A stretch of 64,000 nt of DNA from Crocinitomicaceae bacterium (GCA_023262855.1 JALQYQ010000047.1:22704-86703), one strand, 5' to 3'; shown: positions 1-8,495, counted from the first letter of the stretch. Made by a program: numbers and translations. Notes: generated from the sequence alone by a model not told the origin.

Positions 1-836
1 GCATCACAATATTGTTTTCCAACAAACATTGCAGTTGCGTAACGGAAACGTGCTTCAGTACTGTTGTTCAATTCCAAATATTTTTTCCAGTTTGCAATTG
101 CTTTTTCAGACTGTTTAAACATCATGTACAACTCAGCGTTTTCACGGTAAGCTGGAGCATACGTTGGATCAATAGCTTGTGCTTCTTTGTATTTTTGATC
201 TGCTAATTCAAAGTTTTTCGCACGTTGGTACAATTTTGCTGTACGAACGATACCACGTGGCGATTTAGGATTGATTTCCAATACTTTGTTATAGCTTTTA
301 ATTGCTGGAGAACCATCTGTTGGTGTTTTCAAATACAATGCATCACCCATTAACAAATGCCCATCTTCATTTCGTGGATCTAATTTGATTGCAAGCTCTA
401 ACAAGGTGATTGCTTCATCAAGATTTTTTGTTTCCGATGTGATGTACGTTTCAGCAATTGCACGCAATACTTCAGCATTTTTATTTTTTGTCATTGATGT
501 TGCTTTTGCGAATTGTGTCTTCGCTCCTGCTGCGTCACCATTAATCCAAAGTGTTTTACCCGCGCCAACATACGATAAAGGTGCAGCTTGATCAACTTTT
601 AACGCTTGAGTCCAATGAACTTTAGCAGAATCTAGTTCTCCACGCTCATAAAAATTCTCACCGAAGTAAAATTGGTAACATCCATTTGCAGGTTCAGCTG
701 CAATTAATTTTCTAAAATCAGTATCGGCATCCGCAAAACGCTCATTGTCTGTCTTTTGAATTGCCTCTTTCAACGTTTGACCGAAAGAAGTTGAACTAAC
801 TAATAACGCTAATGCAACTAGGTTTTTTGTGTTCAT
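1..836 (-). CDS. TPR-repeat secreted protein, 3' end outside window
   Basis: The frame is open from an ATG at 836 down to the left edge, so the C-terminus is missing; about 278 codons are visible. The N-terminus (MNTKNLVALALLVSS, then TSFGQ) is a short signal peptide, so the protein is exported. The rest is helical tetratricopeptide repeats, for example the segment around AETYITSETKNLDEAITLLE and a following unit with LDPRNEDGHLLMGDALYLK. TPR proteins are protein-binding scaffolds; no partner can be read from the sequence. It lies downstream of the PstS-like gene on the same strand, 89 bp away, and ends the TonB/ExbBD locus. A possible -7 box at 883-890 could give it its own transcript. Confidence 0.85.
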   Translation of the reverse strand, partial: MNTKNLVALALLVSSTSFGQTLKEAIQKTDNERFADADTDFRKLIAAEPANGCYQFYFGENFYERGELDSAKVHWTQALKVDQAAPLSYVGAGKTLWINGDAAGAKTQFAKATSMTKNKNAEVLRAIAETYITSETKNLDEAITLLELAIKLDPRNEDGHLLMGDALYLKTPTDGSPAIKSYNKVLEINPKSPRGIVRTAKLYQRAKNFELADQKYKEAQAIDPTYAPAYRENAELYMMFKQSEKAIANWKKYLELNNSTEARFRYATAMFVGKQYCD

Positions 837-882
837 GAGTTTATTTTTCTTATTTGTAATTGTCCTTTATCAATTGTCTTGC

Positions 883-890
883 CAAAAATA
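883..890 (-). promoter_or_regulatory. Candidate -7 element (TATTTTTG)
   Basis: On the minus strand this reads TATTTTTG, matching the Bacteroidota TAnnTTTG element, 47 bp before the TPR gene start. No TTG/TTTG lies at the usual distance upstream, so only half of the promoter is recognisable. Confidence 0.35.
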
Positions 891-932
891 GAATACTTTC
901 TTCAAAGTGCCTATATTTCGCAAGGAAACCTT

Positions 933-1844
933 TTATTCTTCATCAAGTTGAATCAAACGAATTGGTGCGTTGGCAGGAACTAAAGCCGATTTTTGTACAA
1001 TCAACTGTCCTTTTTCACCAATCATGAAATTCACAAAACTTGAAAACACGCTGCTTCTACCCGCAAAGTTGATCATCCAAATTTCTCGTGAAAGCGGATA
1101 ATCTTGGGAGAAAAGATAACTAGCATACGGTTTTAAATAATCTTTTTTACCATCAACAGAAACAGACATCACAGTAATACCATCCAAAAATGCTAATGCA
1201 TCAAAATCATCTGCATCCGAAATCCAATTAACACCAATCACTCCGAGTGCACTTTTGTTTTTCTTTACATAATCAATCACCTCTTTATTTCCTTTAACAG
1301 CAAATACATTCACAGGCAATTTTTTCAGTTTACACAAGTTCTTCAAATAATAAAAATTAGCTGAATTCTCTTGATCAAACACAACATTGATGCGCGTTTT
1401 CAATTGCGGCCAAACAGTATCTTTTCCTGTTAAAATGCGCTTCAACTGGTCAATTGTGATTAAACTATCTTTATTCTCTGGATTTGTAATCAAAGCAATT
1501 CCTTCAACAGCTACTTTATCACTTCGTACTTCTATTTGCTTCTTTTTCAAGTCGCTCAACTCTTTCGCATTTAATTGACGTGAAATACAAATCGTTTTGT
1601 AATCGCCAGAATAGAATTTCTCAATGATTTCACCCTCAGGCAAATAATTTGGTACAATATTATACTTCGGAAACTGACCTTCGAATGTATCAATACTTGT
1701 TTCAAACAAGGGTTTAAATGATTCTTCTATTAAAATTTCAGTTTCATTTTTACCATCTCCAGCCGATCCACTGCCATAATTTGTACATGCAGCAAGTACA
1801 ACACCAACAATTCCAACAACAATATATTTTATGTTCTTTTTCAT
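933..1844 (-). CDS. PstS-like periplasmic substrate-binding lipoprotein
   Basis: A 303-residue protein with a lipoprotein signal: basic N-terminus, hydrophobic stretch and lipobox VLAAC, with Cys20 as the likely lipidated residue. The body resembles the PstS-like type II solute-binding fold (segment GIALITNPENKDSLITIDQL, then the hinge region and GVIGVNWISDADD). In Bacteroidota such proteins often sit beside ExbD/TonB genes and not beside a PstCAB permease. No permease or ATPase is visible here, so a role in phosphate uptake is unproven; anion sensing or binding for the TonB system is equally possible. It starts 5 bp after the small membrane protein gene and is probably co-transcribed with it. 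Confidence 0.75.
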   Translation of the reverse strand: MKKNIKYIVVGIVGVVLAACTNYGSGSAGDGKNETEILIEESFKPLFETSIDTFEGQFPKYNIVPNYLPEGEIIEKFYSGDYKTICISRQLNAKELSDLKKKQIEVRSDKVAVEGIALITNPENKDSLITIDQLKRILTGKDTVWPQLKTRINVVFDQENSANFYYLKNLCKLKKLPVNVFAVKGNKEVIDYVKKNKSALGVIGVNWISDADDFDALAFLDGITVMSVSVDGKKDYLKPYASYLFSQDYPLSREIWMINFAGRSSVFSSFVNFMIGEKGQLIVQKSALVPANAPIRLIQLDEE

Positions 1845-1849
1845 GACCT

Positions 1850-2038
1850 TTATTTTTTAATCATTTTATAAAAGCGATAACCTCTGAAGACTGCATACAA
1901 AATCAAAATCGTAAAAAGAATGTTCTTTCGAGACTCTGTCATTGTCCCTGCTGTTAAATCTTCAAATTTTATATAATAAGCGAGCACTAAACACATCACT
2001 ATTGCAAACAGCGATATAACTTTATTAACTGATTCCAT
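1850..2038 (-). CDS. Small two-helix membrane protein, unknown function
   Basis: A 62-residue protein with two hydrophobic segments (about residues 7-24 and 38-56) joined by a polar loop and ending in a basic tail, YRFYKMIKK. I do not recognise a family. It is placed between tonB and the PstS-like gene, 5 bp from the latter. Its start codon lies only 12 bp downstream of the T-run of the terminator that closes tonB, so expression probably depends on read-through or on a start site inside the hairpin region. Confidence 0.6.
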   Translation of the reverse strand: MESVNKVISLFAIVMCLVLAYYIKFEDLTAGTMTESRKNILFTILILYAVFRGYRFYKMIKK

Positions 2039-2050
2039 TAAACAAAAATA

Positions 2051-2087
2051 TAAAAAAAATCCCCGAAAGACATGTCAATCGGGGATT
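2051..2087 (-). terminator. Intrinsic terminator after tonB
   Basis: Perfect 9-bp arms AATCCCCGA / TCGGGGATT with a 12-nt loop, followed on the minus strand by an uninterrupted run of eight T. It lies 18 bp after the tonB stop codon. Confidence 0.85.
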
Positions 2088-2104
2088 ATAAAATCAAAGA
2101 ATAA

Positions 2105-2971
2105 TTATTCCAATGCGAAGTTAATTGGCAACTGGAAATAAGATGCCGTACTACGACCATTTAGTTTACCTGGTTTCCAAGGTGGCATGCTTTTAACAAC
2201 TTTAATCGCTGCTTTGTCACACTCTGGACAACCTGGAACACCACGAACAATCGATACTTGTGAAATTGAACCGTCAACTGAAACGACAAATTTCAAATAA
2301 CATTTACCTTGAATGTTGTTTTCTCGTGCAATTTCAGGGAATACAATGTTCTCACTAATGTATTTTTGCATTGCTGCAACTCCACCTGGGAATACAGCTT
2401 CCTCATCCACGAACATTGCTGGTTCATCTGGTTTCACAGGATCTGCAACTGGATCTGGTCCTGGATCTGGAGTAACCACGAATGGATCACCATTTCCTTT
2501 TTGATCTTCTTTACCTGTTTTAGGCGCATCATCCGTTTGAATGAAGGGAGGATCTTCAACTGGTAAGTTCGTAACTACCGGCGGAGTAAACGCTACACGC
2601 TCTTCCAATGGTGGTGGAGGTGGAACTAACTCTTTTGGTGGCGGTGGAACTTCTTCTTCCATTGGAGGAGCCACTTCAACAAACTGACTATCGTCTTTTT
2701 TAGCAGTGATTTTCTCGTCTTCTGGACGACTTTGGTAGTATGCAACTGTTCCAAACGTCAATCCTAAGATTAAAATAAAGCTACCCATGATGATTAGGAT
2801 CAATTTACTGTAATCTTTTCTTAAGACATACGCACCGTATTCTTGGTTACGTTGCTCGAAAACGACATCATTACGTTGGTCAGAAGTTACTTGAGCCCAA
2901 GCACCTTGAGAGAAGTAATCATACAATGTTACTCCAGCTACAAGTGCAATTAATATTAATATGAGTGTCAT
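2105..2971 (-). CDS. tonB: TonB energy transducer
   Basis: A 288-residue inner-membrane protein that links the proton-driven ExbB/ExbD motor to TonB-dependent outer-membrane receptors. It has a hydrophobic N-terminal helix (1-20), the Bacteroidota TonB motif around EQRNQEYGAYVLRKD, a second helix at about 58-80, a Pro/Glu-rich periplasmic linker (PPPPPLEER, PDPGPDPVADP) and a C-terminal TonB domain. That domain has the typical core AMQKYISENIVFPEIARENN, then CYLKFVVSVDGSIS and PGCPECDKAAIKVV. It is the last gene of the exbB-exbD-exbD-tonB set, 1 bp after the second exbD, and is closed by the terminator at 2051-2087. Confidence 0.93.
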   Translation of the reverse strand: MTLILILIALVAGVTLYDYFSQGAWAQVTSDQRNDVVFEQRNQEYGAYVLRKDYSKLILIIMGSFILILGLTFGTVAYYQSRPEDEKITAKKDDSQFVEVAPPMEEEVPPPPKELVPPPPPLEERVAFTPPVVTNLPVEDPPFIQTDDAPKTGKEDQKGNGDPFVVTPDPGPDPVADPVKPDEPAMFVDEEAVFPGGVAAMQKYISENIVFPEIARENNIQGKCYLKFVVSVDGSISQVSIVRGVPGCPECDKAAIKVVKSMPPWKPGKLNGRSTASYFQLPINFALE

Positions 2972-2972
2972 A

Positions 2973-3617
2973 CTATTTTGCTTTAGCTTTTAATAAATCT
3001 AATTCCGATTTCAAGATGTCAACCGGAGCAATCATCCCGATGTCAGCAATTTTCAACTCATCTACTAAATCGATGAAGTTTTTACACGTTGCTTTATCGT
3101 CTGTTTTAATCAAGACTTTCAAAGCTTTCTTGTTTTGTTTAGCTTCAATCATTTTTTGGGTAAATACTGAATCTACCATTTGTTTGCTTTCCACTAATTT
3201 TTCAAGACGCTCTCTTTCTTGAATCACGTATTTGTTACCTTTTGCTAACAAAGCTCTAACACCATCAGGGCTGAAATTTGTTTCTTTCAATTCTGTTGGC
3301 GGCTCACCTTGTGGATTTCCTTTAGGAAAAAACTCATCTTCGTAATAATAAATTTTATCCTCAGTTAACAAAAATGTAATCGCGTTATTAATCTTTGTTG
3401 GTTTAATATCCTTCATCTCCTCGTCTGTCAACTTAGCAGGATACACCAAACTCATTACTTTAGGCTTTGCGAAAGTCGTTGTCAATACGAAGAAAGTCAA
3501 CAACAAGAAAGCCAAATCCACCATTGGAGTCATGTCTACTTTCGTAGAACTCTTCTTGGCTCTTTTCTTTCCTTTATCGTGGCCGCCACCGCCGCCGCCT
3601 TCTGCTATTTCTGCCAT
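2973..3617 (-). CDS. exbD: ExbD/TolR-family biopolymer transport protein (second copy)
   Basis: A 214-residue motor stator partner of ExbB. After a short cytoplasmic Gly/Lys-rich tail comes the ExbD signature VDMTPMVDLAFLLLTFFVLT (about 28-47), which contains the conserved Asp of the transmembrane helix used in proton translocation. The rest is periplasmic and larger than in E. coli ExbD (141 aa); the extra part is a charged insert around residues 70-160. It is 12 bp downstream of the other exbD and abuts tonB. Paired, non-identical ExbD proteins with large periplasmic parts are common in Bacteroidota. Confidence 0.92.
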   Translation of the reverse strand: MAEIAEGGGGGGHDKGKKRAKKSSTKVDMTPMVDLAFLLLTFFVLTTTFAKPKVMSLVYPAKLTDEEMKDIKPTKINNAITFLLTEDKIYYYEDEFFPKGNPQGEPPTELKETNFSPDGVRALLAKGNKYVIQERERLEKLVESKQMVDSVFTQKMIEAKQNKKALKVLIKTDDKATCKNFIDLVDELKIADIGMIAPVDILKSELDLLKAKAK

Positions 3618-3629
3618 AGTTCTTCTGTA

Positions 3630-4298
3630 TTACAATGGAGCCATCTCCAAAGAAGTTATAAAATTCAAGTTATTCAATTCCAACTCTCTGAAAACATCGA
3701 TTACTTTTTGCGCATTCGCATACAATGTTTTACTATCAACTCGTAGAATAAACTTCGGCACAAAATCTTTTGGATCTGGATTTAATCCGTCCATTTGTGC
3801 TACTTCATATGCTGTTCTTCCTGAGTTTACTGCTGCACGGTTTCCAAAATCAATCCAATCTTTCAATTGATTTTTAGTAGAATCTAAATATGGAATTCCT
3901 GAAGTATTAAACTGACGTCTTTCGTCTGTACTTAAATCAATGTATTGAGGTAACTCACCTACAGTACAACCGAACGTTTCCATCAATGTAAATTCTTCGA
4001 CTTGTTTCTCAGTTAATTTAAGCGATTTGTATTTCCCCATCATACTGTTGATCAATTCTCTTTTTGCTTCTGGATCAGACATTTTAAAGAAAACACGACC
4101 ACCAGCATCAACAGTTACAAGCACAACATTAGCTGGAATAGCCATGTCACTGATACTTGTTGGAATGTCAACATCAACTGGATCACTAGGACGAATACTT
4201 GCAGCAAGCATGAAGAAAGTAACAAGCAAGAAAGCCAAATCCACCATAGGAGTCATGTCTATGGACGGGCTGCTTTTGGGCATTTTAATTTTAGGCAT
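3630..4298 (-). CDS. exbD: ExbD/TolR-family biopolymer transport protein (first copy)
   Basis: 222 residues, with the same signature as its neighbour (SIDMTPMVDLAFLLVTFFML, about 12-31) carrying the membrane Asp. The periplasmic part is long and differs from that of the second copy. It ends in a canonical ExbD tail (PKFILRVDSKTLYANAQKVI, then DVFREL). The two paralogs may form a heteromeric stator with the single ExbB encoded just upstream; this is inference. An alternative start five codons downstream (MPKSS) is possible. Confidence 0.9.
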   Translation of the reverse strand: MPKIKMPKSSPSIDMTPMVDLAFLLVTFFMLAASIRPSDPVDVDIPTSISDMAIPANVVLVTVDAGGRVFFKMSDPEAKRELINSMMGKYKSLKLTEKQVEEFTLMETFGCTVGELPQYIDLSTDERRQFNTSGIPYLDSTKNQLKDWIDFGNRAAVNSGRTAYEVAQMDGLNPDPKDFVPKFILRVDSKTLYANAQKVIDVFRELELNNLNFITSLEMAPL

Positions 4299-4334
4299 TT
4301 CCCTTCAATTTAATTAGTTACTTTTTCTTCTTAA

Positions 4335-5177
4335 TTATTTGTTTGAAGCAGAGAAATCTTGAACGATTGTAAATGCTGCCTCATCAATGCTGTAAGTCAT
4401 TGTATCAACTTTCGTAGAGAAGAAGTTGTACATAACGATCGCAATAGTTGAACCTGTAATACCGAATGCCGTGTTGATCAAGGCCTCAGAGATACCTGCA
4501 GAAAGTTTAGCTGGGTCAGGAGTACCAGATGACATCGCAGCGAACGAAGAAATCATCCCTAATACCGTTCCAATCAAACCAACTAATGTTGCGATAGAAG
4601 CACAAGTTGAAAGTACAACCAAGTTTTTAGACAACATTGGCAATTCTAATGCTGTAGCTTCTTCTAACTCTTTTTTCAATGATTCAATTTTTTGCTCTTT
4701 GTCCATTGAATTATCTTCAGCAACGTGAGAATATTTCTCCAAACCTGCACGAACAACGTTTGCCAATGAACCTCTTTGTGCATCACACTCTTCAATTGCA
4801 GTAGCAACTTCTTTCGTTTCTAATAAACCTTTTACTTTAGAAATGAATTTATCGATGCTTCCTTTTCCTTTCGCTCTTGTTAATGTAATGAAACGCTCAA
4901 CAGAGAAAGTAATAATGATGATGTTAATCGCTACAAGAATTGGTACGATGAATCCTCCTTTGTGGATCAAACCAAAAATGTGACCAACGCCTTCTTCTAC
5001 TGGTTCGTTTTCCCAATACGGTAAGTTTGCCTTAGCATCTTTAAGACCGTTAACGAAGTTTGCTGGGTTACCAAATACTAATTTGTAAATAAGTACACCA
5101 ATTACCAATGCAATAACAATAGCGATTGCCGCCATTAAAGATGAAAAACCACCCGATGTTTTTTGATTGTTGCTCAT
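4335..5177 (-). CDS. exbB: MotA/TolQ/ExbB proton-channel protein
   Basis: About 280 residues. I start it at the ATG at 5177 (MSNNQKTSGGF) because the extra upstream codons encode a polar stretch overlapping the promoter. It has a first helix at about 12-34, a second at about 75-100 (GGFIVPILVAINIIIITFSV), a cytoplasmic loop with the RAGLEKY-type motif, and the conserved paired C-terminal helices (ASIATLVGLIGTVLGMISSF and a segment with EALINTAFGITGSTIAIVMY) that line the proton path. It is the first gene of the locus, 36 bp before exbD. The N-terminus before the second helix is longer than in E. coli ExbB. Confidence 0.93.
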   Translation of the reverse strand: MSNNQKTSGGFSSLMAAIAIVIALVIGVLIYKLVFGNPANFVNGLKDAKANLPYWENEPVEEGVGHIFGLIHKGGFIVPILVAINIIIITFSVERFITLTRAKGKGSIDKFISKVKGLLETKEVATAIEECDAQRGSLANVVRAGLEKYSHVAEDNSMDKEQKIESLKKELEEATALELPMLSKNLVVLSTCASIATLVGLIGTVLGMISSFAAMSSGTPDPAKLSAGISEALINTAFGITGSTIAIVMYNFFSTKVDTMTYSIDEAAFTIVQDFSASNK

Positions 5178-5220
5178 AATTCTAAATTTTATTTTATCCT
5201 TTATTTTACGATTTAGGTGC

Positions 5221-5255
5221 CAAACATAACAAAAAACTTTCAATAGTACCACAAA
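5221..5255 (-). promoter_or_regulatory. Candidate promoter of exbB operon
   Basis: On the minus strand TATGTTTG (5221-5228) fits TAnnTTTG and a TTTG box lies at 5252-5255, with a long but tolerated 23-bp spacer. The predicted start is about 35-40 nt before the exbB ATG. Confidence 0.45.
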
Positions 5256-5295
5256 TACACATGACGTTTTTATTTAATTGTTAGCCTTTTTATTT

Positions 5296-5338
5296 AATGT
5301 GTTCGTTTTAGCATTTTATCTGTTAAAACGAACACATT
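5296..5338. repeat. Perfect 15-bp inverted repeat between the two TonB loci
   Basis: Arms AATGTGTTCGTTTTA (5296-5310) and TAAAACGAACACATT (5324-5338) are perfectly complementary around a 13-nt centre. It lies 52 bp after the stop of the upstream tonB paralog and about 120 bp before exbB. No T-run follows on either strand, so it is either a rho-independent-like processing hairpin or an operator. Confidence 0.8.
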
Positions 5339-5389
5339 TCCAACCTATTTCTTGTGTTATTAAATTATTAATTTCTTATTAAAATTTCA

Positions 5390-6280
5390 TTAATCAAGTG
5401 CAAAATTGATTGACAAATTGAAATACGATGGTACTTTTTTACCGCCCGACTCAGCAGGAACCCATGGTGGCATCGCTTTCAATACGCGAATCGCTTCTTT
5501 GTCACATTCAGGACAGCCTGGGATTCCTCGCAACACTTTCACTGAACTGATTGTTCCATCCGCATTGACAATGAATTTCAAGTAACACACTCCTTGGATG
5601 TTTTCCACTTGTGCAATGGTTGGATATTCCAATTCTTCTTGAATGAATCCAGCCATTTTAGGTTGACCACCAACATAATGTGCTTCAACAGGAGGGAATT
5701 CCATTGGTGTTGTTGTTCCACCCTCACCTTCTCCATCTTTTTTGTCGTCCACTTTTTTAGTTGTTGTCAAACCATCGCCAATTTTCTCTTTGTTCTCAGC
5801 GCCAGTTTTTAAGGCATCTAATTCTTCTTGTGTCAACACTTTTGTTTCAACAGGCTCGTTTTTAACAACTGGTTCGATGTTTTGAACAGTTTTTTCTTGA
5901 GATTCTGGTTGATCCTCCACCACTTCTTCTTTTTTCTCTTCCTCTTTTTTAATATCGTCTTTTTTAGTGAGGTCGAGTTCAACTTCAACTTGCGTTGCAT
6001 CGTTGTGTTTAATAACTGCTACTTCTTCAGGTGCAGAAGAACTGAATGAACTGTAAGCTGCAGAAACACCTCCCATACCAAAAAGCATAGAGCCCATAAT
6101 AATTAAAAGTGTTTTGTCATAATCACGTCGAATGACATAAGCGCCGTATTCTTTGTTGCGTTTTTCAAAAACGACATTGTTGCGAACGGTTGAAGTTTCG
6201 CGTTGCCAACTTTTAGAAGAAAAATAATCGTAAAGCGATACGATGGCAACTAAAACGATAATACTTAAAATCAGAATCAT
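5390..6280 (-). CDS. tonB: TonB energy transducer, second paralog
   Basis: 296 residues with the same plan as the other TonB: an N-terminal helix (1-20), the motif EKRNKEYGAYVIRRDYDKTL, a second helix at about 57-78, a long Lys/Glu-rich linker (KKDDIKKEEEKKEEVVEDQ), and a TonB C-terminal domain with CYLKFIVNADGTISSVKVLR and PGCPECDKEAIRVLKAMPPW. The linker is acidic/basic and not Pro-rich, unlike the first TonB. It is separated from exbB by 212 bp that hold a hairpin and a promoter-like site, so it is probably a separate transcript. The two TonBs may serve different receptors through the same ExbBD motor. Confidence 0.92.
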   Translation of the reverse strand: MILILSIIVLVAIVSLYDYFSSKSWQRETSTVRNNVVFEKRNKEYGAYVIRRDYDKTLLIIMGSMLFGMGGVSAAYSSFSSSAPEEVAVIKHNDATQVEVELDLTKKDDIKKEEEKKEEVVEDQPESQEKTVQNIEPVVKNEPVETKVLTQEELDALKTGAENKEKIGDGLTTTKKVDDKKDGEGEGGTTTPMEFPPVEAHYVGGQPKMAGFIQEELEYPTIAQVENIQGVCYLKFIVNADGTISSVKVLRGIPGCPECDKEAIRVLKAMPPWVPAESGGKKVPSYFNLSINFALD

Positions 6281-6612
6281 AATACATAGTTTTAAAAGAT
6301 TGATACTTTGTGTACTTACTCAATTGATTGTCGACAATGATTGATACACTTTTCCTTTTTATTGGTTCAATCAAACTTATACGAAAAACTAGGTAATTCC
6401 CGCACTAAAGTGCGAATGGTAGCTTTGATTGATTTAACAGTCGTTCTAAAATTGTTAAAGAAAAATAAACGCTTAAAAAATGTTACTTAAATACAAAGCA
6501 CCATTATTAAAACAGACAAGTTCATAGCTTGATTTTCTAGTTTAGCTTCAAACGGCGGTTTACGGACTGCCGTTTTTTATTTATTATCTAACTTCGTTTA
6601 AAATTAAAGTGA
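6281..6612. other. Divergent intergenic region with an orphan terminator
   Basis: This gap lies between the second tonB (minus) and the DnaJ-domain gene (plus). It holds a minus-strand TAAGTTTG (6372-6379) that may be the tonB -7 element, a 12-bp palindrome ATTGTCGACAAT (6327-6338), a small hairpin CGCAC-TAAA-GTGCG near 6400, and a plus-strand terminator at 6550-6578 with no plus-strand gene before it. I see no open frame of note. A small plus-strand RNA ending at the terminator is possible but unproven. Confidence 0.5.
6550..6578 (+). terminator. Plus-strand intrinsic terminator without an upstream gene
   Basis: Arms AAACGGC / GCCGTTT with a 12-nt loop, followed by TTTATTT. It ends 35 bp before the DnaJ-domain gene. 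Confidence 0.7.
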
Positions 6613-7443
6613 ATGTACATTCTTATATATAGCAGAAATTGGGGAGCAATTAGCAATACACCAGACTGGCAAGTCGCATTGTTTTTTTTCGGTCCAATGG
6701 TCATAGCACTCATTTATGCGTTAGTCTATCGTAGTCGTAACAACGATAAACTATGGCAAAAAGGAATATTTCCGGACAGTTTAAAATTTAATCGAGACAA
6801 TTTATTGGAAGCTTACATCTGTCTAGCGGCTCTCATCATGCAGAAAGACCGTACCAACCGTGCCAAGAAATTGAAATTCCTAACAAGCTATTTCCAACAA
6901 CATTTCCCAAAGGAAACGTATGATTTTTCAGAATCACTCGAATATAGCTTTAAACATCCAATTCAACTTAAAACCATTTCATTCTGGTTAAAGAAACATT
7001 TAAAAGATCCTGCAAAACGCTCACAAGTTCTTTATTTTCTTGCTGGAATTGCGGTTGTTGATGGTGTTTATACGCAACAGGAAGAAGCGTTGATGAATGA
7101 ATTGGCGACTTTGCTAGGTTTATCTGATCAAGATTTAACATCAATTCTAGCGCAATATTCATTTGAAACAGAAGCTGAATACAATGAACGCAAAAACAAA
7201 CGTGAATCGGAGCAAAGTTCTACAACCTTGAACAATTCGGTGCGAACAGAATTAGCCTATCAAGTACTCGGATTAACTTCATCAGCAACGTTTGCAGAAA
7301 TCAAAGCTGCTTACCGTAAATTAGCAATGGTCCATCATCCTGATAAGTTCATGAATGAATCACCTGAGCAAATCAAATTGGCTAACGAACGTTTTCAGAA
7401 GATTTTGGATGCTTACCAATTGTTGGAAAAACTGAAAAGTTAA
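6613..7443 (+). CDS. TerB-like / DnaJ-domain membrane protein (DjlA-like)
   Basis: 276 residues. A single N-terminal membrane helix (about 20-40) is followed by a TerB-like helical domain (about 65-190, with AGIAVVDGVYTQQEEALMNE) and a C-terminal J domain (about 210-276) starting AYQVLGLTSSATFAEIKAAY and containing the HPD tripeptide (MVHHPDKF). HPD stimulates the ATPase of DnaK-type chaperones. The order TM-TerB-J is that of E. coli DjlA, a membrane co-chaperone. Its client is not evident. It converges on the acyl-CoA reductase gene with only 5 bp between stops. Confidence 0.85.
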   Translation: MYILIYSRNWGAISNTPDWQVALFFFGPMVIALIYALVYRSRNNDKLWQKGIFPDSLKFNRDNLLEAYICLAALIMQKDRTNRAKKLKFLTSYFQQHFPKETYDFSESLEYSFKHPIQLKTISFWLKKHLKDPAKRSQVLYFLAGIAVVDGVYTQQEEALMNELATLLGLSDQDLTSILAQYSFETEAEYNERKNKRESEQSSTTLNNSVRTELAYQVLGLTSSATFAEIKAAYRKLAMVHHPDKFMNESPEQIKLANERFQKILDAYQLLEKLKS

Positions 7444-7448
7444 TTTAT

Positions 7449-8495
7449 TCAATTCAAGGTTTGAAGAAATGCCATCGTATCTACTCCATCCGCATAATCA
7501 TCCAACATCGGACATTGCGCGTTTCCAAATGGAATAAAGTTTTTTCCGACAATCGCTTGAAGTTGATCTTTGTGTTTTGACAAATACGCTTCAACCTCTT
7601 CTGGCTTGTCATAATACTGATAATGTACAATTGCCAGTGGACTAAACAAATCAGTTGATTCTTTCAGTAATACAAAATTGTTATCGAGTAATTCCTGTTG
7701 GTTCAATAAAAATACCGCTTTGTTGTAATCGTAATTATTCGCGTATTTGTTGTGATTCACCACGTCGCCATGCTGAATAATTCCTTCAAAGAAACGATTC
7801 AAGTTAAATCCTCGTGGAATCAATAAATGTGAAACATTGCGACATCCCAAACCATAATAGTTAAAGATATCATTACCCAATTCATGGAAATCTTCAGCTG
7901 TTTCTTCACCCGTAATAACAGCAATCGACGTTCTGTTTCTTCTAAAAATGTGCGGATATTTCCCAAAATATTGTTCAAAGTACTTCAAGGAATTATCTGA
8001 ACCTGTTGCGATTACAGCGTCTACCTCACCTATTCTTCCCGTTGTAAATTCCATTCGGTTTTTCAATTCCGGTAAAAATTGGATCAAATGATGTCCGAGC
8101 GCTGGCAATAAGGTTTTGTCGTCCGAACTCAGTTTACAAACAGCATAGTTTCCAGAAATGACCGCGCACAGAAAATCATGAAATCCAACCAACGGAATAT
8201 TTCCTGCCATGATCAGCGCCACTTTTTTCGGATTCGTAGAATAATTGTAGCGAGAAACCCAAACGGTTAATTGTTCTTCGGTTAATTGACTTCCAAGAGC
8301 CAAAAGCGCTTGTTGCACATTTTCCTTCGTGAACCACCCGTTGTAAAAGAATTGTCGGCCAATAACACCTTTCAGCGTTAAGTATTCCTCTTCGGTCACC
8401 CCCGATTCGTAACCATTCCACTCTGCTCCTTCACCTAAGGCAACCATTAACTTGCCCAATTGAGCAAATGCTTTTATAATTTCTTCCTGTTTCAC
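7449..8495 (-). CDS. Acyl-CoA reductase, LuxC-type
   Basis: 348 residues of the acyl-CoA reductase/LuxC family (aldehyde dehydrogenase fold), which reduces fatty acyl-CoA or acyl-protein to the aldehyde with NADPH. Supporting segments are VALIMAGNIPLVGFHDFLCA (about 91-110), the run ending GRIGEVDAVIATGSDNS, and the catalytic-cysteine region YYGLGCRNVSHLLIPRGFNL, where Cys in GLGCRNVS is the likely nucleophile. The start codon is GTG; the reading MKQEEIIKAFAQLGKLM fits the family N-terminus. A TAATTTTG sequence at 8500-8507 would place the start of transcription on or next to the GTG, so the message may be nearly leaderless. No luxAB genes are present, so bioluminescence is not implied. Confidence 0.85.
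   Translation of the reverse strand: MKQEEIIKAFAQLGKLMVALGEGAEWNGYESGVTEEEYLTLKGVIGRQFFYNGWFTKENVQQALLALGSQLTEEQLTVWVSRYNYSTNPKKVALIMAGNIPLVGFHDFLCAVISGNYAVCKLSSDDKTLLPALGHHLIQFLPELKNRMEFTTGRIGEVDAVIATGSDNSLKYFEQYFGKYPHIFRRNRTSIAVITGEETAEDFHELGNDIFNYYGLGCRNVSHLLIPRGFNLNRFFEGIIQHGDVVNHNKYANNYDYNKAVFLLNQQELLDNNFVLLKESTDLFSPLAIVHYQYYDKPEEVEAYLSKHKDQLQAIVGKNFIPFGNAQCPMLDDYADGVDTMAFLQTLN

Noticed and set aside
2309..2566. Plus-strand frames within tonB
   Set aside because: They result from the Pro-rich linker read backwards (Trp/Ser-rich products) and lack start signals.
5296..5338. Intrinsic terminator for the second tonB
   Set aside because: The stem is perfect but no T-run follows on the minus strand, so a regular terminator is not supported.
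7449..8495. Bioluminescence (luxCDABE) locus
   Set aside because: Only a LuxC-type reductase is present. Its homologues are widespread in non-luminous Bacteroidota.
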